This document shows, piece after piece, positions 54,823 through 64,000 of a stretch of DNA of 64,000 nt (the stretch's first letter is position 1; each line of letters begins with the position of its first letter). The notes beneath the pieces were generated by a model. That model did not search any database and was not told the origin of the DNA. It worked only from the letters and a program-made list of their open reading frames with translations. The stretch is from Pelagihabitans sp963710535 (GTDB lineage: Bacteria; Bacteroidota; Bacteroidia; Flavobacteriales; Flavobacteriaceae). Where the stretch lies: assembly GCA_963710535.1 (NCBI GenBank), contig CAVQAW010000003.1, positions 806,001 through 870,000 of the forward strand. Reading direction: 5' to 3'. A program made the translations under genes and the position numbers.

Positions 54823-57237
54823 TTATTCTGTTCTTAAACTATTCACCGGGTTCGCCAAAGAGGCCCTAACCGATTGGAAACCAACCGTAATCAGGGTAAT
54901 GGCGATCACCCCTAGTGCTGAAACCACGAATACCCACCACGGCAAGCCTACACTATAGGCAAAATCCTGTAACCAAAGTTTCATCGCCCACCAGGCCAGC
55001 GGGAAAGCAACCAAGGATGCGATCACTACCAATTTCACGAAGTCATTGACAATCATGCCCACGATATTGGGCATCGTTGCGCCCATCACCTTTCGTATGC
55101 CTATTTCCGCCGTTCTTCTTGCTACCGACAGGGTAGCCAAACCGAAAAGGCCCATGCAGGCGATAAAAATGGATAAAATGGATGCAATGTTGACAATGGT
55201 TTTGGACCGCTGTTCATTTTGGTATTGCGTGGCCAGGGCAACGTCCAAAAATGTGTACTCAAATTCCTGGGAGGGATTGATCTGTTCCCAGGTCGATTTC
55301 AATAGGCCAATGTTCGATGGCAAATCGGTTCCGGTCAACCGTACCGAAATTCTCGGTTGGGAAAAATATTGGGCACCTATATTCTCCACGTTCCTGAAAA
55401 TAGGATCCGGATTCATGCTCAACAATAGTGGACTTATGGGGTAGTTCAACGATTGAAAATTGAAGTCCTTGACGACGCCTAAAACTGTGACTCCGAATTT
55501 ATCAAATGAAGTACCGATGGGATTGTCCAACCCGAATTCCCGAACAAAGGTTTCATTGACCAAAACCCCATTTTGGGCATCGCTTACATTGCCTTCCTCA
55601 AAGTCCCTGCCAGCAACGATTTCAATGTTGTGGGTATTTAAAAAATGGGCATCCACCCCGTTGAAGGCAAATTCCTTATAAGTATTTTTGGCATCCGTAA
55701 AGCCAACGTCGAACCAGGAGCTTTCATTGAAACTGAAGATCGAAACGGCAGCATCGGCCACTTGGGGCCTTTTTTTCAGTGCATCGATATACAATTTGGC
55801 CATTTGATCGGCCGCTTCCCCAGACTGATGGGTAGGCACCACCACAATAGCATCTTTTTGATAGCCCAAATCCTTGCTGACCAGAAAATCGATTTGACGG
55901 CCAATGACCAGGGTGCTGATGATCATGACCATGGCGGTAACGAACTGGGCCACGATCAAAGCCCTGCCGAACAAGCCCATGGAAGCGCCTTTTACTTTCT
56001 TCCGCACCAAAACTTCAATGGGGCTGAAATTCGACAACACGAAGGAAGGATATATTCCAGCGACCAATGAAATAAAGACGATCATTGCCAGGGTGGCCAA
56101 TAGAAAATCAAAATCAATGGAGATGACAAGCGATTTGCCCGTAAGACCATTAAAAGTATCCATCAACAGAAACGAGAGAAGAACGCCTAATACGACCGAA
56201 ATCAAAGTGATCAATATGGCCTCGCCCCAAAATTGGTAACGGATCTGACTTCGGAAGGCCCCCAATGCTTTTCTAACCCCTACTTCGGTAGCCCGAGTAA
56301 AAGAGCGGCCTACCGCAAGGGTCACAAAGTTGATGCAGGCCAAAAGCAGTATCATCAGGCCGATGGTGGCCAAGACATAGGAGTACATAGGGTTCGATAT
56401 CGGTTCGATTCCCGCAGGCAGGGCATTATTGAGGTGAATTTCCGTTAAGGGTTGCAGATGCAGTAAAAAAGTGCCTTCCTGAAAATCATCTCCCAAATAT
56501 TGTTCGACCACCGTCGGTAATTTGGCCTCCAGATCGGCGGCCGTTTGTCTGGGCCCCAACAGCAGATAAGACTCTACGGAAACATTGAACCAGCTGCGCC
56601 GGGCCTGTTCGCCAAAAAAGCGTGCTTCGTTTTCCAAGGAAACCAAGAGATCGAATTGAATGCTCGATTCTTCCGGCGGATCGGCCATGAGGCCACTGAC
56701 CTCGAACAAAACTGATTCCTCGTCCATTTGCAGTTCCAAGATTTTTCCCAGAGGATTTTCCCGGCCAAAATACTTTTCGGCCGCTGTTTCGCTCAAAATA
56801 ATGGAATTGACATCCATGAACGGGGATTCGGGATTGCCCGCCAACAGTTCAAAATCAAAAATCTCAAAAAATGAAGGATCCACGGCACGTATAGATTCAT
56901 TGAACTCGTTCGCGTCTCTTTTTACCAGGCCATTGAAGGCATATACCCTGGTACCCGCTTCTATTTCTGGGTAATTTCCCTGTAAGACGGGTACCATGGA
57001 AACGGGGGTCACGGTGTTCACAAAATTTTCCTTGGGACCATAGTTCTCATCTTGCCACACCCTATAAATACGATCTGCTTTCGCATGGAAACGATCATAG
57101 CTGAATTCACTTTTTGCGAACATCGTAAGCAACAGAAAACAACAGACCCCCACGGACAGACCGCCGATATTGATCATCGAATAACCCTTATTTTTCCAGA
57201 GGTTCCGCCAAGCGATTTTTAGATAATTCCTGAACAT
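54823..57237 (-). CDS. MacB/FtsX-type ABC permease (first of three)
   Basis: This 804-residue protein begins FRNYLKIAWRNLWKNKGYSM, typical of the Bacteroidota group. A MacB-type periplasmic domain, four further helices and a second periplasmic part follow. The final FtsX unit has RTAEIGIRKVMGATMPNIV and the ending ANPVNSLRTE. Such permeases couple cytoplasmic ATPase motion to the periplasm and TolC, typically exporting peptides, lipids or drugs. It lies 44 bases downstream of its probable ATPase partner and 25 bases before the chimeric permease. Confidence 0.94.
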   Translation of the reverse strand: MFRNYLKIAWRNLWKNKGYSMINIGGLSVGVCCFLLLTMFAKSEFSYDRFHAKADRIYRVWQDENYGPKENFVNTVTPVSMVPVLQGNYPEIEAGTRVYAFNGLVKRDANEFNESIRAVDPSFFEIFDFELLAGNPESPFMDVNSIILSETAAEKYFGRENPLGKILELQMDEESVLFEVSGLMADPPEESSIQFDLLVSLENEARFFGEQARRSWFNVSVESYLLLGPRQTAADLEAKLPTVVEQYLGDDFQEGTFLLHLQPLTEIHLNNALPAGIEPISNPMYSYVLATIGLMILLLACINFVTLAVGRSFTRATEVGVRKALGAFRSQIRYQFWGEAILITLISVVLGVLLSFLLMDTFNGLTGKSLVISIDFDFLLATLAMIVFISLVAGIYPSFVLSNFSPIEVLVRKKVKGASMGLFGRALIVAQFVTAMVMIISTLVIGRQIDFLVSKDLGYQKDAIVVVPTHQSGEAADQMAKLYIDALKKRPQVADAAVSIFSFNESSWFDVGFTDAKNTYKEFAFNGVDAHFLNTHNIEIVAGRDFEEGNVSDAQNGVLVNETFVREFGLDNPIGTSFDKFGVTVLGVVKDFNFQSLNYPISPLLLSMNPDPIFRNVENIGAQYFSQPRISVRLTGTDLPSNIGLLKSTWEQINPSQEFEYTFLDVALATQYQNEQRSKTIVNIASILSIFIACMGLFGLATLSVARRTAEIGIRKVMGATMPNIVGMIVNDFVKLVVIASLVAFPLAWWAMKLWLQDFAYSVGLPWWVFVVSALGVIAITLITVGFQSVRASLANPVNSLRTE

Positions 57238-57281
57238 AATGTTCGATTTGATTGATTTGATCGATGGATAAACTCCCGTTT

Positions 57282-57977
57282 TTAGACCAAGGTCCCCATG
57301 GCCCGGTTATGGCTCTCCGTGACGACCTGACCGTCGAATAGGTTGATGACCCTGTGCGCATAATGCGAATCGTGGTCTGAGTGGGTGACCATCACAATGG
57401 TGGTGCCTTCCTGGTTGAGTTCGGTCAACAACTTCATTACCTCGGTGCCGTTTTTCGAGTCGAGATTTCCTGTCGGCTCATCGGCCAGAATCAGTTTGGG
57501 GTTCGTCACTACCGCCCTTGCAATGGCCACACGCTGTTGTTGCCCCCCCGATAACTGGTGCGGAAAATGCTTCTCCCTGTGGGCGATTTTCATGCGTTCC
57601 AATACCTTGGTCACTTTTTCCCGTCGTTCACTTTTTCCCATTTTCATATAGATCAACGGCAGCTCCACGTTTTCAAATACGGTGAGCTCATCGATCAGGT
57701 TAAAACTCTGAAAAACAAAGCCCAGGTTGCCCTTGCGCAATTCTGTTCTTTGACGTTCCTTGAGGCCGCCCACCTCATGACCCGCGAACTGGTAACTGCC
57801 CTCGGTGGGATTGTCGAGCATACCAATGATGTTGAGCAAGGTCGACTTACCGCAACCCGATGGCCCCATAATGGCCACGAATTCCCCTTCCGCGATTTTC
57901 ATGTTCACCTTATTCAATGCCAAGGTTTCGACCTCTTCCGTTCTAAAACTCTTTTTTAAATTCTGGATCTGTATCAT
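57282..57977 (-). CDS. MacB-type ABC ATPase (first ATPase of the locus)
   Basis: This 231-residue ATPase has Walker A GPSGCGKST, the Q-loop FQSFNLIDELTVFEN, the signature LSGGQQQRVAIARAV, Walker B LILADEPT, the D-loop GNLDS and the H-loop THSDHD, all canonical. It belongs to the LolD/MacB group that powers FtsX-type permeases. It precedes the three permeases and follows the frameshifted adaptor after 87 bases. It is the likely main ATPase of the efflux system. Confidence 0.94.
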   Translation of the reverse strand: MIQIQNLKKSFRTEEVETLALNKVNMKIAEGEFVAIMGPSGCGKSTLLNIIGMLDNPTEGSYQFAGHEVGGLKERQRTELRKGNLGFVFQSFNLIDELTVFENVELPLIYMKMGKSERREKVTKVLERMKIAHREKHFPHQLSGGQQQRVAIARAVVTNPKLILADEPTGNLDSKNGTEVMKLLTELNQEGTTIVMVTHSDHDSHYAHRVINLFDGQVVTESHNRAMGTLV

Positions 57978-58064
57978 TCTTTGTGCGATTATTGTTGTTC
58001 TTCTGGCTAATTGTTCTTCTTTTAAAGACGTTTTGTCGATGCCCTTTGTGACACTTTTCAGGCC

Positions 58065-59316
58065 TTATTTCAAAACGATCCTCTCGGCCTCACCGAAACT
58101 GTCGTAGTTACTGGTGATCACCTGTTCCCCCGCTTGCAGCCCTTCCAGTACTTCGTAATACCTTGAATTCTGTTTTCCCAGTCGAATGGCACGTCTGATC
58201 GCTTCTCCCCCATTGGCATCGACCACAAAGACCCATTGCCCTCCAGTGCTCTGGAAGAAACTTCCCTTGGGCACCAAGAGTGCATCGCTCGATTCCCCCA
58301 ACTGCAATTTGATATTGTAGCTTTGGCCCGTTCTGATGGTCTCCGGTTTGTCTCCGGTAAATACAAGGTCGACCTTGAATTTTCCGTTTCGCACCTCGGG
58401 ATACACCTTTCGCAGCCTTAAAGGATATGCTTTGTCATTGCGGTCCAGAACGGCGGTCAGCTCGCGTACCACCCTATCGATGTAGTGTTCATCGATATCG
58501 GCCTCGATCTTGTAATCGGTAAGGACATTGATCTGCCCAATCCGTTCCCCTTGGGCAATACTTTGTCCTATTTCTGCATCCAGAAACCCCAATTGTCCGT
58601 CCGCGGGGGCACGCACGTTCAATTGATCGATGCGTTCATATACCATTGAAAGGGTGGTCTGCATACGGGCCAAATCACTGTCTAGGCTGGTGAGGGATGT
58701 TTTACGGAGGGCATCATCCTGCTCGGTTTGCAGCTTGATGATGTCGTATTGTTTTTGAGACAATTCAAAATTTTCCTTGGACAATAGAAACGCTTCCCTT
58801 GAAATGAGCCCTCGTCGATAAAGCGCTTTGTTCTGTTCATAATTGCGCTGTAACCTTTGAAGATCGTACTCGGCAGTGGCCAACGATCGCTTCCCTTCGA
58901 CTTGTCGTGGAATCGAAGGCCAATTTGGTCGATCTCAGGTCGTTCTGTTTCAAGGCGAGGTTGCTTTCACTGGCAAGAATCTGCTCATAAAGCGCCCTAT
59001 TCTCCAATTTAAGGATGATATCCCCTTTTTTTACGGTGGCCCCTTCCTCGATCAGCTTTTCGGTGACACGCCCCCCTTCATAGGCATCCATATATATGGT
59101 GGCTATGGGCGCCACATTGCCGGTAATAGTGATGTAGTCATCAAACTTGCCTTGGGTCACCTCCGCGATGCTGAGCTTTTCCTTTTCGGTTCTGTAGGTA
59201 GAAACCGTACCACCGAATATCATCTTCCCAATCGCAAAAAGCAACAACAGGCCAAGGGCGATATAGCCATAATGTTTGGGTCTTAAACCTTTTTTCTTTT
59301 CGAGTTTTATATCCAT
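58065..59316 (-). pseudogene. HlyD-type periplasmic adaptor, split by a +1 frameshift
   Basis: Two overlapping frames together give one complete adaptor of about 416 residues, the normal size. The first (from the ATG at 59316) has an inner-membrane helix (YIALGLLLLFAIGKMIFGG) and the lipoyl-type half GNVAPIATIYMDAYEGGRV, VKKGDIILKLEN. It stays in frame to near 58900, then runs off into a nonsense tail. The second continues ATAEYDLQRLQRNYEQNKAL, the second lipoyl half and the MacA-like barrel (RTGQSYNIKLQL, LVPKGSFFQ). Removing one base at about 58899 joins them smoothly. It may be a pseudogene, a sequencing error or a recoded gene. Confidence 0.88.
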
Positions 59317-59331
59317 GTCATTGCATAAAAA

Positions 59332-60675
59332 CTAATTAATATTGAATACGGGTAATCCGCGGTAAAAATCCAGGGTGCTTTTGTTCACCTCGGTGCGCAA
59401 CCTTACCTGCAGGTTTTCGTTTTGGGCATTGGCCAGCAAGTTCTTGGAGGTAAAAAGTTCCAAGGCATTGATCAATCCTTTTTCATATCGTTTTTGGGCG
59501 ATGGTGAAAGCCAGCTGTTGTGCCTTCATTTTTTGGTTGCTTTGTTCGTACTCGACGAGCAATGCCTCATATTGCTGCACCAATTGCTGAATGGTCTGGT
59601 ACAACAACTGTTCCTGTACCTCCAAATTGTTCTGGGCGCGCATTCGCTCTATTTTCTGTTGTTTGACCCGAGATCTCGCCGACCAACCATTGCTGATCGG
59701 GACGTTCAGGCTGAAACCAACAAATTGAAAGGTATTGTCGCGGAACTGATCCCGAAATGCGATGGTCGCACCCAATGAGTCTCTTGTGGTTTCAAAATAA
59801 CCTGTGCCCACGCCACCGAATAACGATAAGCTCGGAAACAATCTGCCGCGAGCCACAGCCAACTGTTTTTGGGCGGCTTTGGTCCTGAATTCCTGTGCCT
59901 TTATCATCGGCATGAAGTCTTTGGCCTCCCTATAAATGGAATCGGACTGCAGTGTCATTTCGGCAGCGGTATCGCTAATTTTTTCCAATTCGCCTTGTAG
60001 GCTGATATCCGGTTCCTCCAGGTTCATTTCCTGCATCAGTCTTAATTTGGCGGAAACCAATTGGTTTTCGCTCTGGGTGAGGTTCAATTTATCCGAAAGT
60101 AAAAGCGATTCGGCCTCATAAAGATCGGCCTCTGCCTTTAAACCCAGTTCGATTTGCCTTTTCACCAAATCGTTGTTGCTTTGGGAGACCGTCAACTGTT
60201 CTTTGGATATGGCGACCAGTCCTTCAAAGAACTGAATGTCATAAAACGCCTGCATCACCCTAAAGGCCAACAAATATTTCTGCTGCAAAACCTCCTCTTT
60301 CGTGGCTTTCAATAAAAATTTTGAGGCTTGTATGGAATTCATTTTCTGAAAACCCTGAAACAGATCTACCGAAGATTCCAAGCTATAATTGTTGGAAAAA
60401 AAATCAGTGGTGACCACATCGTTGGTGAATGGATCGGTACTACGACCAAAATTGACCACATAGTTTGTCGCCCCGTTCACGCTGGGCAATAAGTTCCGAA
60501 TCGATTGGCGGTAGGTTTCTCGATCCGATTGCTCATTGTATTTAAAATCATTGAGTTGCAGGTTGTGCTGAAGGGCATAGGTAACGCAATCATCCAACGA
60601 CCATTTCTGTTGCGCCGCCATCGACAACGCGAGCAAGAAACAAAAAAGTCCGGTTATCGTTTTGCTGTAATTCAT
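59332..60675 (-). CDS. TolC-family outer-membrane efflux protein
   Basis: I place the start at the ATG 60675 (447 residues), which gives a signal peptide (MNYSKTITGLFCFLLALSM, AAQQ). The earlier ATG at 60723 adds 16 Trp-rich residues. The mature protein starts WSLDDCVTYALQHNLQLND, the standard TolC opening. It then shows two long coiled-coil segments around LVKRQIELGLKAEADLYEAE and AFTIAQKRYEKGLINALEL, the typical repeats of TolC helices. It should form the outer-membrane channel of this ABC efflux system. It is the first gene of the operon and is followed after 15 bases by the adaptor. Confidence 0.93.
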   Translation of the reverse strand: MNYSKTITGLFCFLLALSMAAQQKWSLDDCVTYALQHNLQLNDFKYNEQSDRETYRQSIRNLLPSVNGATNYVVNFGRSTDPFTNDVVTTDFFSNNYSLESSVDLFQGFQKMNSIQASKFLLKATKEEVLQQKYLLAFRVMQAFYDIQFFEGLVAISKEQLTVSQSNNDLVKRQIELGLKAEADLYEAESLLLSDKLNLTQSENQLVSAKLRLMQEMNLEEPDISLQGELEKISDTAAEMTLQSDSIYREAKDFMPMIKAQEFRTKAAQKQLAVARGRLFPSLSLFGGVGTGYFETTRDSLGATIAFRDQFRDNTFQFVGFSLNVPISNGWSARSRVKQQKIERMRAQNNLEVQEQLLYQTIQQLVQQYEALLVEYEQSNQKMKAQQLAFTIAQKRYEKGLINALELFTSKNLLANAQNENLQVRLRTEVNKSTLDFYRGLPVFNIN

Positions 60676-60877
60676 TTTCAACTGGGTCTGCCATTTAGCA
60701 TACCACTCCCATGCCAATTTCATAGTTAATTGTATATCAATGTTTTATGTTTTATTTAGGGGTATGGCCCCCTTTGGGTTGTAAAATTTTTATACATAAT
60801 TTGTCCAATTTATTGACACTTGCGATTATATTTCAAATTCAAATTGTAGCTTTAACGGGTCTAATAAAGGCAAGACT

Positions 60878-62251
60878 ATGATAGATGGCAAAATTTTGGT
60901 GATCGACGACAGCAAAAGCGTATTGAGTGCGCTAGAGATTTTGTTGCAATTTGAATACAGTCAAGTAACCACCATTTCCAATCCCAACCAGATTTCTTCC
61001 TTTCCTGATTTAGCGGGCTTCGATATCGTGTTGTTGGACATGAATTTCTCGGCCGGGGTGAATACGGGCAATGAAGGTTTGTTCTGGCTCCGTGAAATTA
61101 GGAAAAAAGCGCCCGAAATCTCCGTGGTAATGATGACCGCCTACGGCGCCATCGATCTTGCCGTGAAAGCGCTAAAGGAAGGTGCCACCGATTTCATACT
61201 CAAACCTTGGAACAATGAAAAACTTTTGGCTACCGTTAAATCGGCCTTTGAACTTCGAAAATCACAAAAGGAAGTACACCAGCTGAAACAAAAGGAGACC
61301 CATCTCAAAAAGCTGATCAACCGCGACACGCATTTTATCATTGGGCAGTCGAAGGCATTGATCTCGGTATTGAACCTTACCCGAAAAGTGGCGAAAACCG
61401 ATGTCAATGTATTGATAACCGGAGAAAATGGCACAGGCAAGGAATTGATTGCCAGGGAATTGCATCGAATATCAAACAGGAACAACGAAGTGTTCATCGC
61501 GGTTGACATGGGGTCGATTTCCGAAAGTCTTTTCGAAAGCGAACTGTTTGGTCATCTTAAAGGCGCCTTTACCGATGCGAAGGAAGACCGCGTGGGCAAG
61601 TTCGAAGCCGCGAACGGGGGCACCTTGTTTTTGGATGAAATAGGTAATCTCTCGTTGACCTCCCAAGCCAAATTATTGTCGGCCATAGAAAACAAAACAG
61701 TGGTAAGGGTGGGCTCCAACAAAAGCATTCCGGTAAACATAAGACTGGTTTGCGCGACCAATTGCAATCTCGATCAAATGGTGGCCGACGGCATCTTTAG
61801 GGATGATCTCCTGTACCGGATCAACACTATTCATATAGAGGTGCCCCCGCTCAGGGAAAGGGATAACGACATCTTGGCACTCTCCGAATTTTTTCTTACC
61901 CGTTTTGCCAACAAATATGGTAAAAGCGGATTACGCCTCAGCGAATCGGCGCTCGACAGACTAAAAAGCTACCCATGGCCCGGAAATATTAGGGAATTAC
62001 AACATACCTTGGAACGGGCCGTCATCCTATCAGAGGAACATGTCTTGAAACCGAACGATTTCCCCATGCATGACAAAGTTTCGATACCATCGGCTGACAT
62101 GCGACCCGATACCCTCGATGAAATGGAGCAGCTGATGATCACCGATGCCTTGAACCAACACGACGGCAACTTTACCGCCGCTGCCAACCAGTTGGGCATT
62201 TCACGGCAAACCCTTTACAATAAAATCAAAAAAATGGGCAAGACGTGGTAA
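60878..62251 (+). CDS. sigma-54-dependent response regulator (NtrC family)
   Basis: This 457-residue protein has a receiver domain (1-125) with the acidic pair DD, phospho-Asp54 in VLLDMNF and Thr/Lys switch residues (MMTAYG, LKPWN). The sigma-54 AAA+ domain (150-385) shows Walker A GENGTGKE (182-189), the sigma-54 contact loop GAFTDA (229-234) and the Walker B-like GGTLFLDEIGNL. A Fis-type helix-turn-helix closes the protein (FTAAANQLGISRQTLYNKIK). It overlaps the histidine kinase gene. It is divergent from the efflux operon and probably controls it, although I found no clear -24/-12 promoter in the 200 bases between. Confidence 0.95.
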   Translation: MIDGKILVIDDSKSVLSALEILLQFEYSQVTTISNPNQISSFPDLAGFDIVLLDMNFSAGVNTGNEGLFWLREIRKKAPEISVVMMTAYGAIDLAVKALKEGATDFILKPWNNEKLLATVKSAFELRKSQKEVHQLKQKETHLKKLINRDTHFIIGQSKALISVLNLTRKVAKTDVNVLITGENGTGKELIARELHRISNRNNEVFIAVDMGSISESLFESELFGHLKGAFTDAKEDRVGKFEAANGGTLFLDEIGNLSLTSQAKLLSAIENKTVVRVGSNKSIPVNIRLVCATNCNLDQMVADGIFRDDLLYRINTIHIEVPPLRERDNDILALSEFFLTRFANKYGKSGLRLSESALDRLKSYPWPGNIRELQHTLERAVILSEEHVLKPNDFPMHDKVSIPSADMRPDTLDEMEQLMITDALNQHDGNFTAAANQLGISRQTLYNKIKKMGKTW

Positions 62252-63594
62252 GCAGGCACATATATCTTCAATTGATATTCAGGATCGTGATGCTGGCCTT
62301 CACTGCTTTGGGTTTGGCCTTTTTCTTTTTTGACGGACGCTATGCTTGGGCAGCTTTTCTATTGCTCCTGATGATTCTACAGGCCGTTTTCCTGATCCAT
62401 TATGTGAACCAAACCAACCGCAAGATCGCCTACTTTTTTGATGCGATCAAGAACGAGGATTTCACCCTTCGCTTTCCAGAAAAATTGAGCGTAAAATCAT
62501 TGGAGGAACTGAACCATAGCCTGAACATGTTGAATGCCATGATTCAGGAAATCCATATGAAAAAGCAGGCCCAGGAACAGTATTACCAGGAAATCATGAA
62601 ACAGGCCGATATCGGTATTCTCACCTTCAACAAAAAAGGGCATATCATTTATTCGAACCCGACCGTGGAGCGTCTTTTGCAATACCGCCCCTTGAACCAC
62701 ATCAAGCAGCTCTCGCAGGTCGATGGGAAGCTCTATGCCCTCTTCGAAAACTTAAAGCCTTTCGACAGAAAACTGTTTCAACTCACGAACGAAAGGGAGA
62801 AAAGGCAATTGGCACTCAAGGCGACCGCTATCCAATTGAATGGGGAAGATTTTTTATTGGTCGTGGTACAGGATATCCACCAAGAACTCGACGAAAAGGA
62901 AACTGATTCGTGGGTGCGCTTGATCCGGGTGTTGACCCATGAAATCATGAACACGATTGCGCCCATCACTTCCATTTCTGAATCCATTCTAAAATATTTC
63001 AAAACCGAGAAAGGGTTGGTACTGAAGGAAAACTTCTCTGAAGAACATATCAAAAGTACAGTGAAGGGCTTGGAAGTAATCCACGAGCAAGGGAACGACC
63101 TGGTGAGTTTCGTGCATTCTTACAGAACACTGCTCAATGTCCCTGAACCTGATTTAAGTCTGGTTCCCGCCAAGCGGCTTTTAGAGCGGGTAAAGGTATT
63201 GATCGGCCAAGAGCCGGCCAAGGGTCAACTCCAGATCGAATGGAAATGCGAACCCGAAAATCTAGATCTTTTTATTGATGAAAAGCAAATCGCCCAAGTA
63301 CTCGTCAATCTGGGTAAAAATGCCATGCAATCTTTAAAGGACCACGATTCGGGCCACATCAAAATTTCTGCAGGACTGGATGGAAGCGGCAAAAAATACA
63401 TCGAAGTATGTGACAATGGTCCCGGTATTCCCGAAGCACTATTGGAGCAAGTTTTCATCCCATTTTTTACTACAAAAAATACTGGTACCGGCATAGGCCT
63501 GAGCCTTTCCAAGCAGATCATGCGCTTGCATGGCGGCAGCCTTAAGGTTCATTCTATCCCCGATAAGGAAACTTCCTTTTTCCTTGTTTTCTAG
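62245..63594 (+). CDS. sensor histidine kinase
   Basis: This 449-residue kinase starts with the GTG at 62245, overlapping the regulator stop by seven bases. It has two membrane helices with a very short periplasmic loop (FFFFDGRYAW), so it probably senses within the membrane. A HAMP-like segment and a PAS domain (ADIGILTFNKKGHIIYSNPT) lead to the HisKA motif with His232 (LTHEIMNTIAP). The ATPase domain has NLGKNAMQS, CDNGPGIPE and GTGIGLSLSK. It is the cognate partner of the upstream sigma-54 regulator and would control the divergent ABC efflux operon. Confidence 0.94.
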   Translation: MVSRHIYLQLIFRIVMLAFTALGLAFFFFDGRYAWAAFLLLLMILQAVFLIHYVNQTNRKIAYFFDAIKNEDFTLRFPEKLSVKSLEELNHSLNMLNAMIQEIHMKKQAQEQYYQEIMKQADIGILTFNKKGHIIYSNPTVERLLQYRPLNHIKQLSQVDGKLYALFENLKPFDRKLFQLTNEREKRQLALKATAIQLNGEDFLLVVVQDIHQELDEKETDSWVRLIRVLTHEIMNTIAPITSISESILKYFKTEKGLVLKENFSEEHIKSTVKGLEVIHEQGNDLVSFVHSYRTLLNVPEPDLSLVPAKRLLERVKVLIGQEPAKGQLQIEWKCEPENLDLFIDEKQIAQVLVNLGKNAMQSLKDHDSGHIKISAGLDGSGKKYIEVCDNGPGIPEALLEQVFIPFFTTKNTGTGIGLSLSKQIMRLHGGSLKVHSIPDKETSFFLVF

Positions 63595-63650
63595 ATATTT
63601 TATAGACCTGTAAATGCCCCGCGCCGTTGGCAGGTTGTACAATAATGACC

Positions 63651-64000
63651 TTATTTGGCCGTCCAGCCCCCGTCGACGGTGAGCATGGATCCCACCATAT
63701 AGCTTCCGGCATCACTGGCGAGGAAAATCGCCGCCCCCTGAATTTCCTTGAGTTCCCCCCAACGGGCAAGGGCCGTGGCCCCAACGATGAAGTTTTTGGC
63801 CTCGGGGGTATCGGCAATGGGAATGTTCATTTCCGTTAGGAAGGGACCGGGGCAAATCGCGTTCACATTGATGTTGAAAGGTGCCAGTTCGAGTCCCAAT
63901 GCCCTGGTCATCTGCACCACCGCACCCTTGCTGGTCGCATAAGGGGTCCTATTGGCCAGGCCTACAAGGCCCAAAGTACTGGCCATATTGATGATACGGC
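63651..64000 (-). CDS. short-chain dehydrogenase/reductase (5' end outside window)
   Basis: The frame is open from the stop at 63651-63653 to the window edge, about 116 residues of the C-terminal half. It shows RIINMASTLGLVG, the catalytic YATSK, the NINVNAICPGPFLTEM cofactor region and the C-terminal SMLTVDGGWTAK, all classical SDR features. The pattern suggests a gluconate-5-dehydrogenase- or 3-oxoacyl-reductase-like enzyme, but the substrate cannot be read. It converges on the histidine kinase gene without a visible terminator. Confidence 0.92.
   Translation of the reverse strand, partial: RIINMASTLGLVGLANRTPYATSKGAVVQMTRALGLELAPFNINVNAICPGPFLTEMNIPIADTPEAKNFIVGATALARWGELKEIQGAAIFLASDAGSYMVGSMLTVDGGWTAK

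Noticed and set aside
60676..60723. TolC start at the upstream ATG 60723 with a 16-residue Trp-rich extension
   Set aside because: It would put a polar segment before the signal peptide. The ATG at 60675 gives a normal signal. A short leader peptide is possible but unsupported.
60724..60877. Sigma-54 promoter between the TolC gene and the response regulator
   Set aside because: The divergent regulator suggests one, but no GG-N10-GC pair of -24/-12 type is present on either strand. TGGGAGTGGTATGC inside the first codons has the wrong spacing.
1..64000. tRNA, rRNA, CRISPR, insertion sequence or prophage
   Set aside because: No cloverleaf in the gaps, no regular repeat-spacer pattern, and no transposase, integrase or phage structural gene among the frames.

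Overview
The window looks like chromosomal DNA of a marine member of the Flavobacteriaceae (Bacteroidota), of the Maribacter/Zobellia/Arenibacter kind. The grounds are the fused SecDF, the DUF2911 and DUF6588-type secreted proteins, a plug-less TonB-receptor-like barrel paired with a large TPR protein, many lipoproteins, a sulfatase/fucosidase/GH30 cluster, and promoters with the Bacteroidota -7 box TAnnTTTG. No rRNA, tRNA, CRISPR array, insertion sequence or prophage was seen.

Region 1 (1-21475) is mostly leftward housekeeping and secreted proteins: secDF (cut by the window start), mdh, a small lipoprotein, a DUF6588-type protein, gyrB, asnB, a DUF2911 protein, a lipoprotein amidohydrolase, a small secreted protein, a DUF885 lipoprotein, a NYN/OST-HTH protein, a cold-shock protein, an OmpA-family protein whose signal peptide lies upstream of every usual start codon, and a barrel/TPR pair. 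Strong hairpin terminators separate several of these units.

Region 2 (21733-36658) holds ftsE; an NTT-type nucleotide transporter fused to a HEAT-repeat tail and flanked by two class A beta-lactamase-like serine hydrolases; a GNAT-nitrilase fusion; an exported dikinase with the domain order of alpha-glucan water dikinase; two poorly known genes, one a membrane-anchored degenerate Nudix protein; a polyphosphate-glucokinase-type ROK kinase; and typA.

Region 3 (36830-43527) has kdsA, then a sulfur-flavoured set (SulP transporter, persulfide-dioxygenase/double-rhodanese fusion, DUF2892 membrane protein), a run of very small membrane proteins (30-70 residues), and a DEDDh exonuclease/GIY-YIG fusion.

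Region 4 (43567-48784) is a compact sulfated-glycan degradation group: a GH30 lipoprotein divergent from an overlapping sulfatase/GH29 fucosidase pair, without SusC/SusD.

Region 5 (48816-63594) is a seven-gene leftward ABC efflux operon (TolC, HlyD-type adaptor, ATPase, three MacB/FtsX-type permeases, second ATPase) divergent from a sigma-54 response regulator and its histidine kinase. Two of its genes are structurally abnormal: the adaptor is split by a one-base frameshift, and the middle permease carries the C-terminal end of another permease fused to its own. The window ends inside a short-chain dehydrogenase gene.
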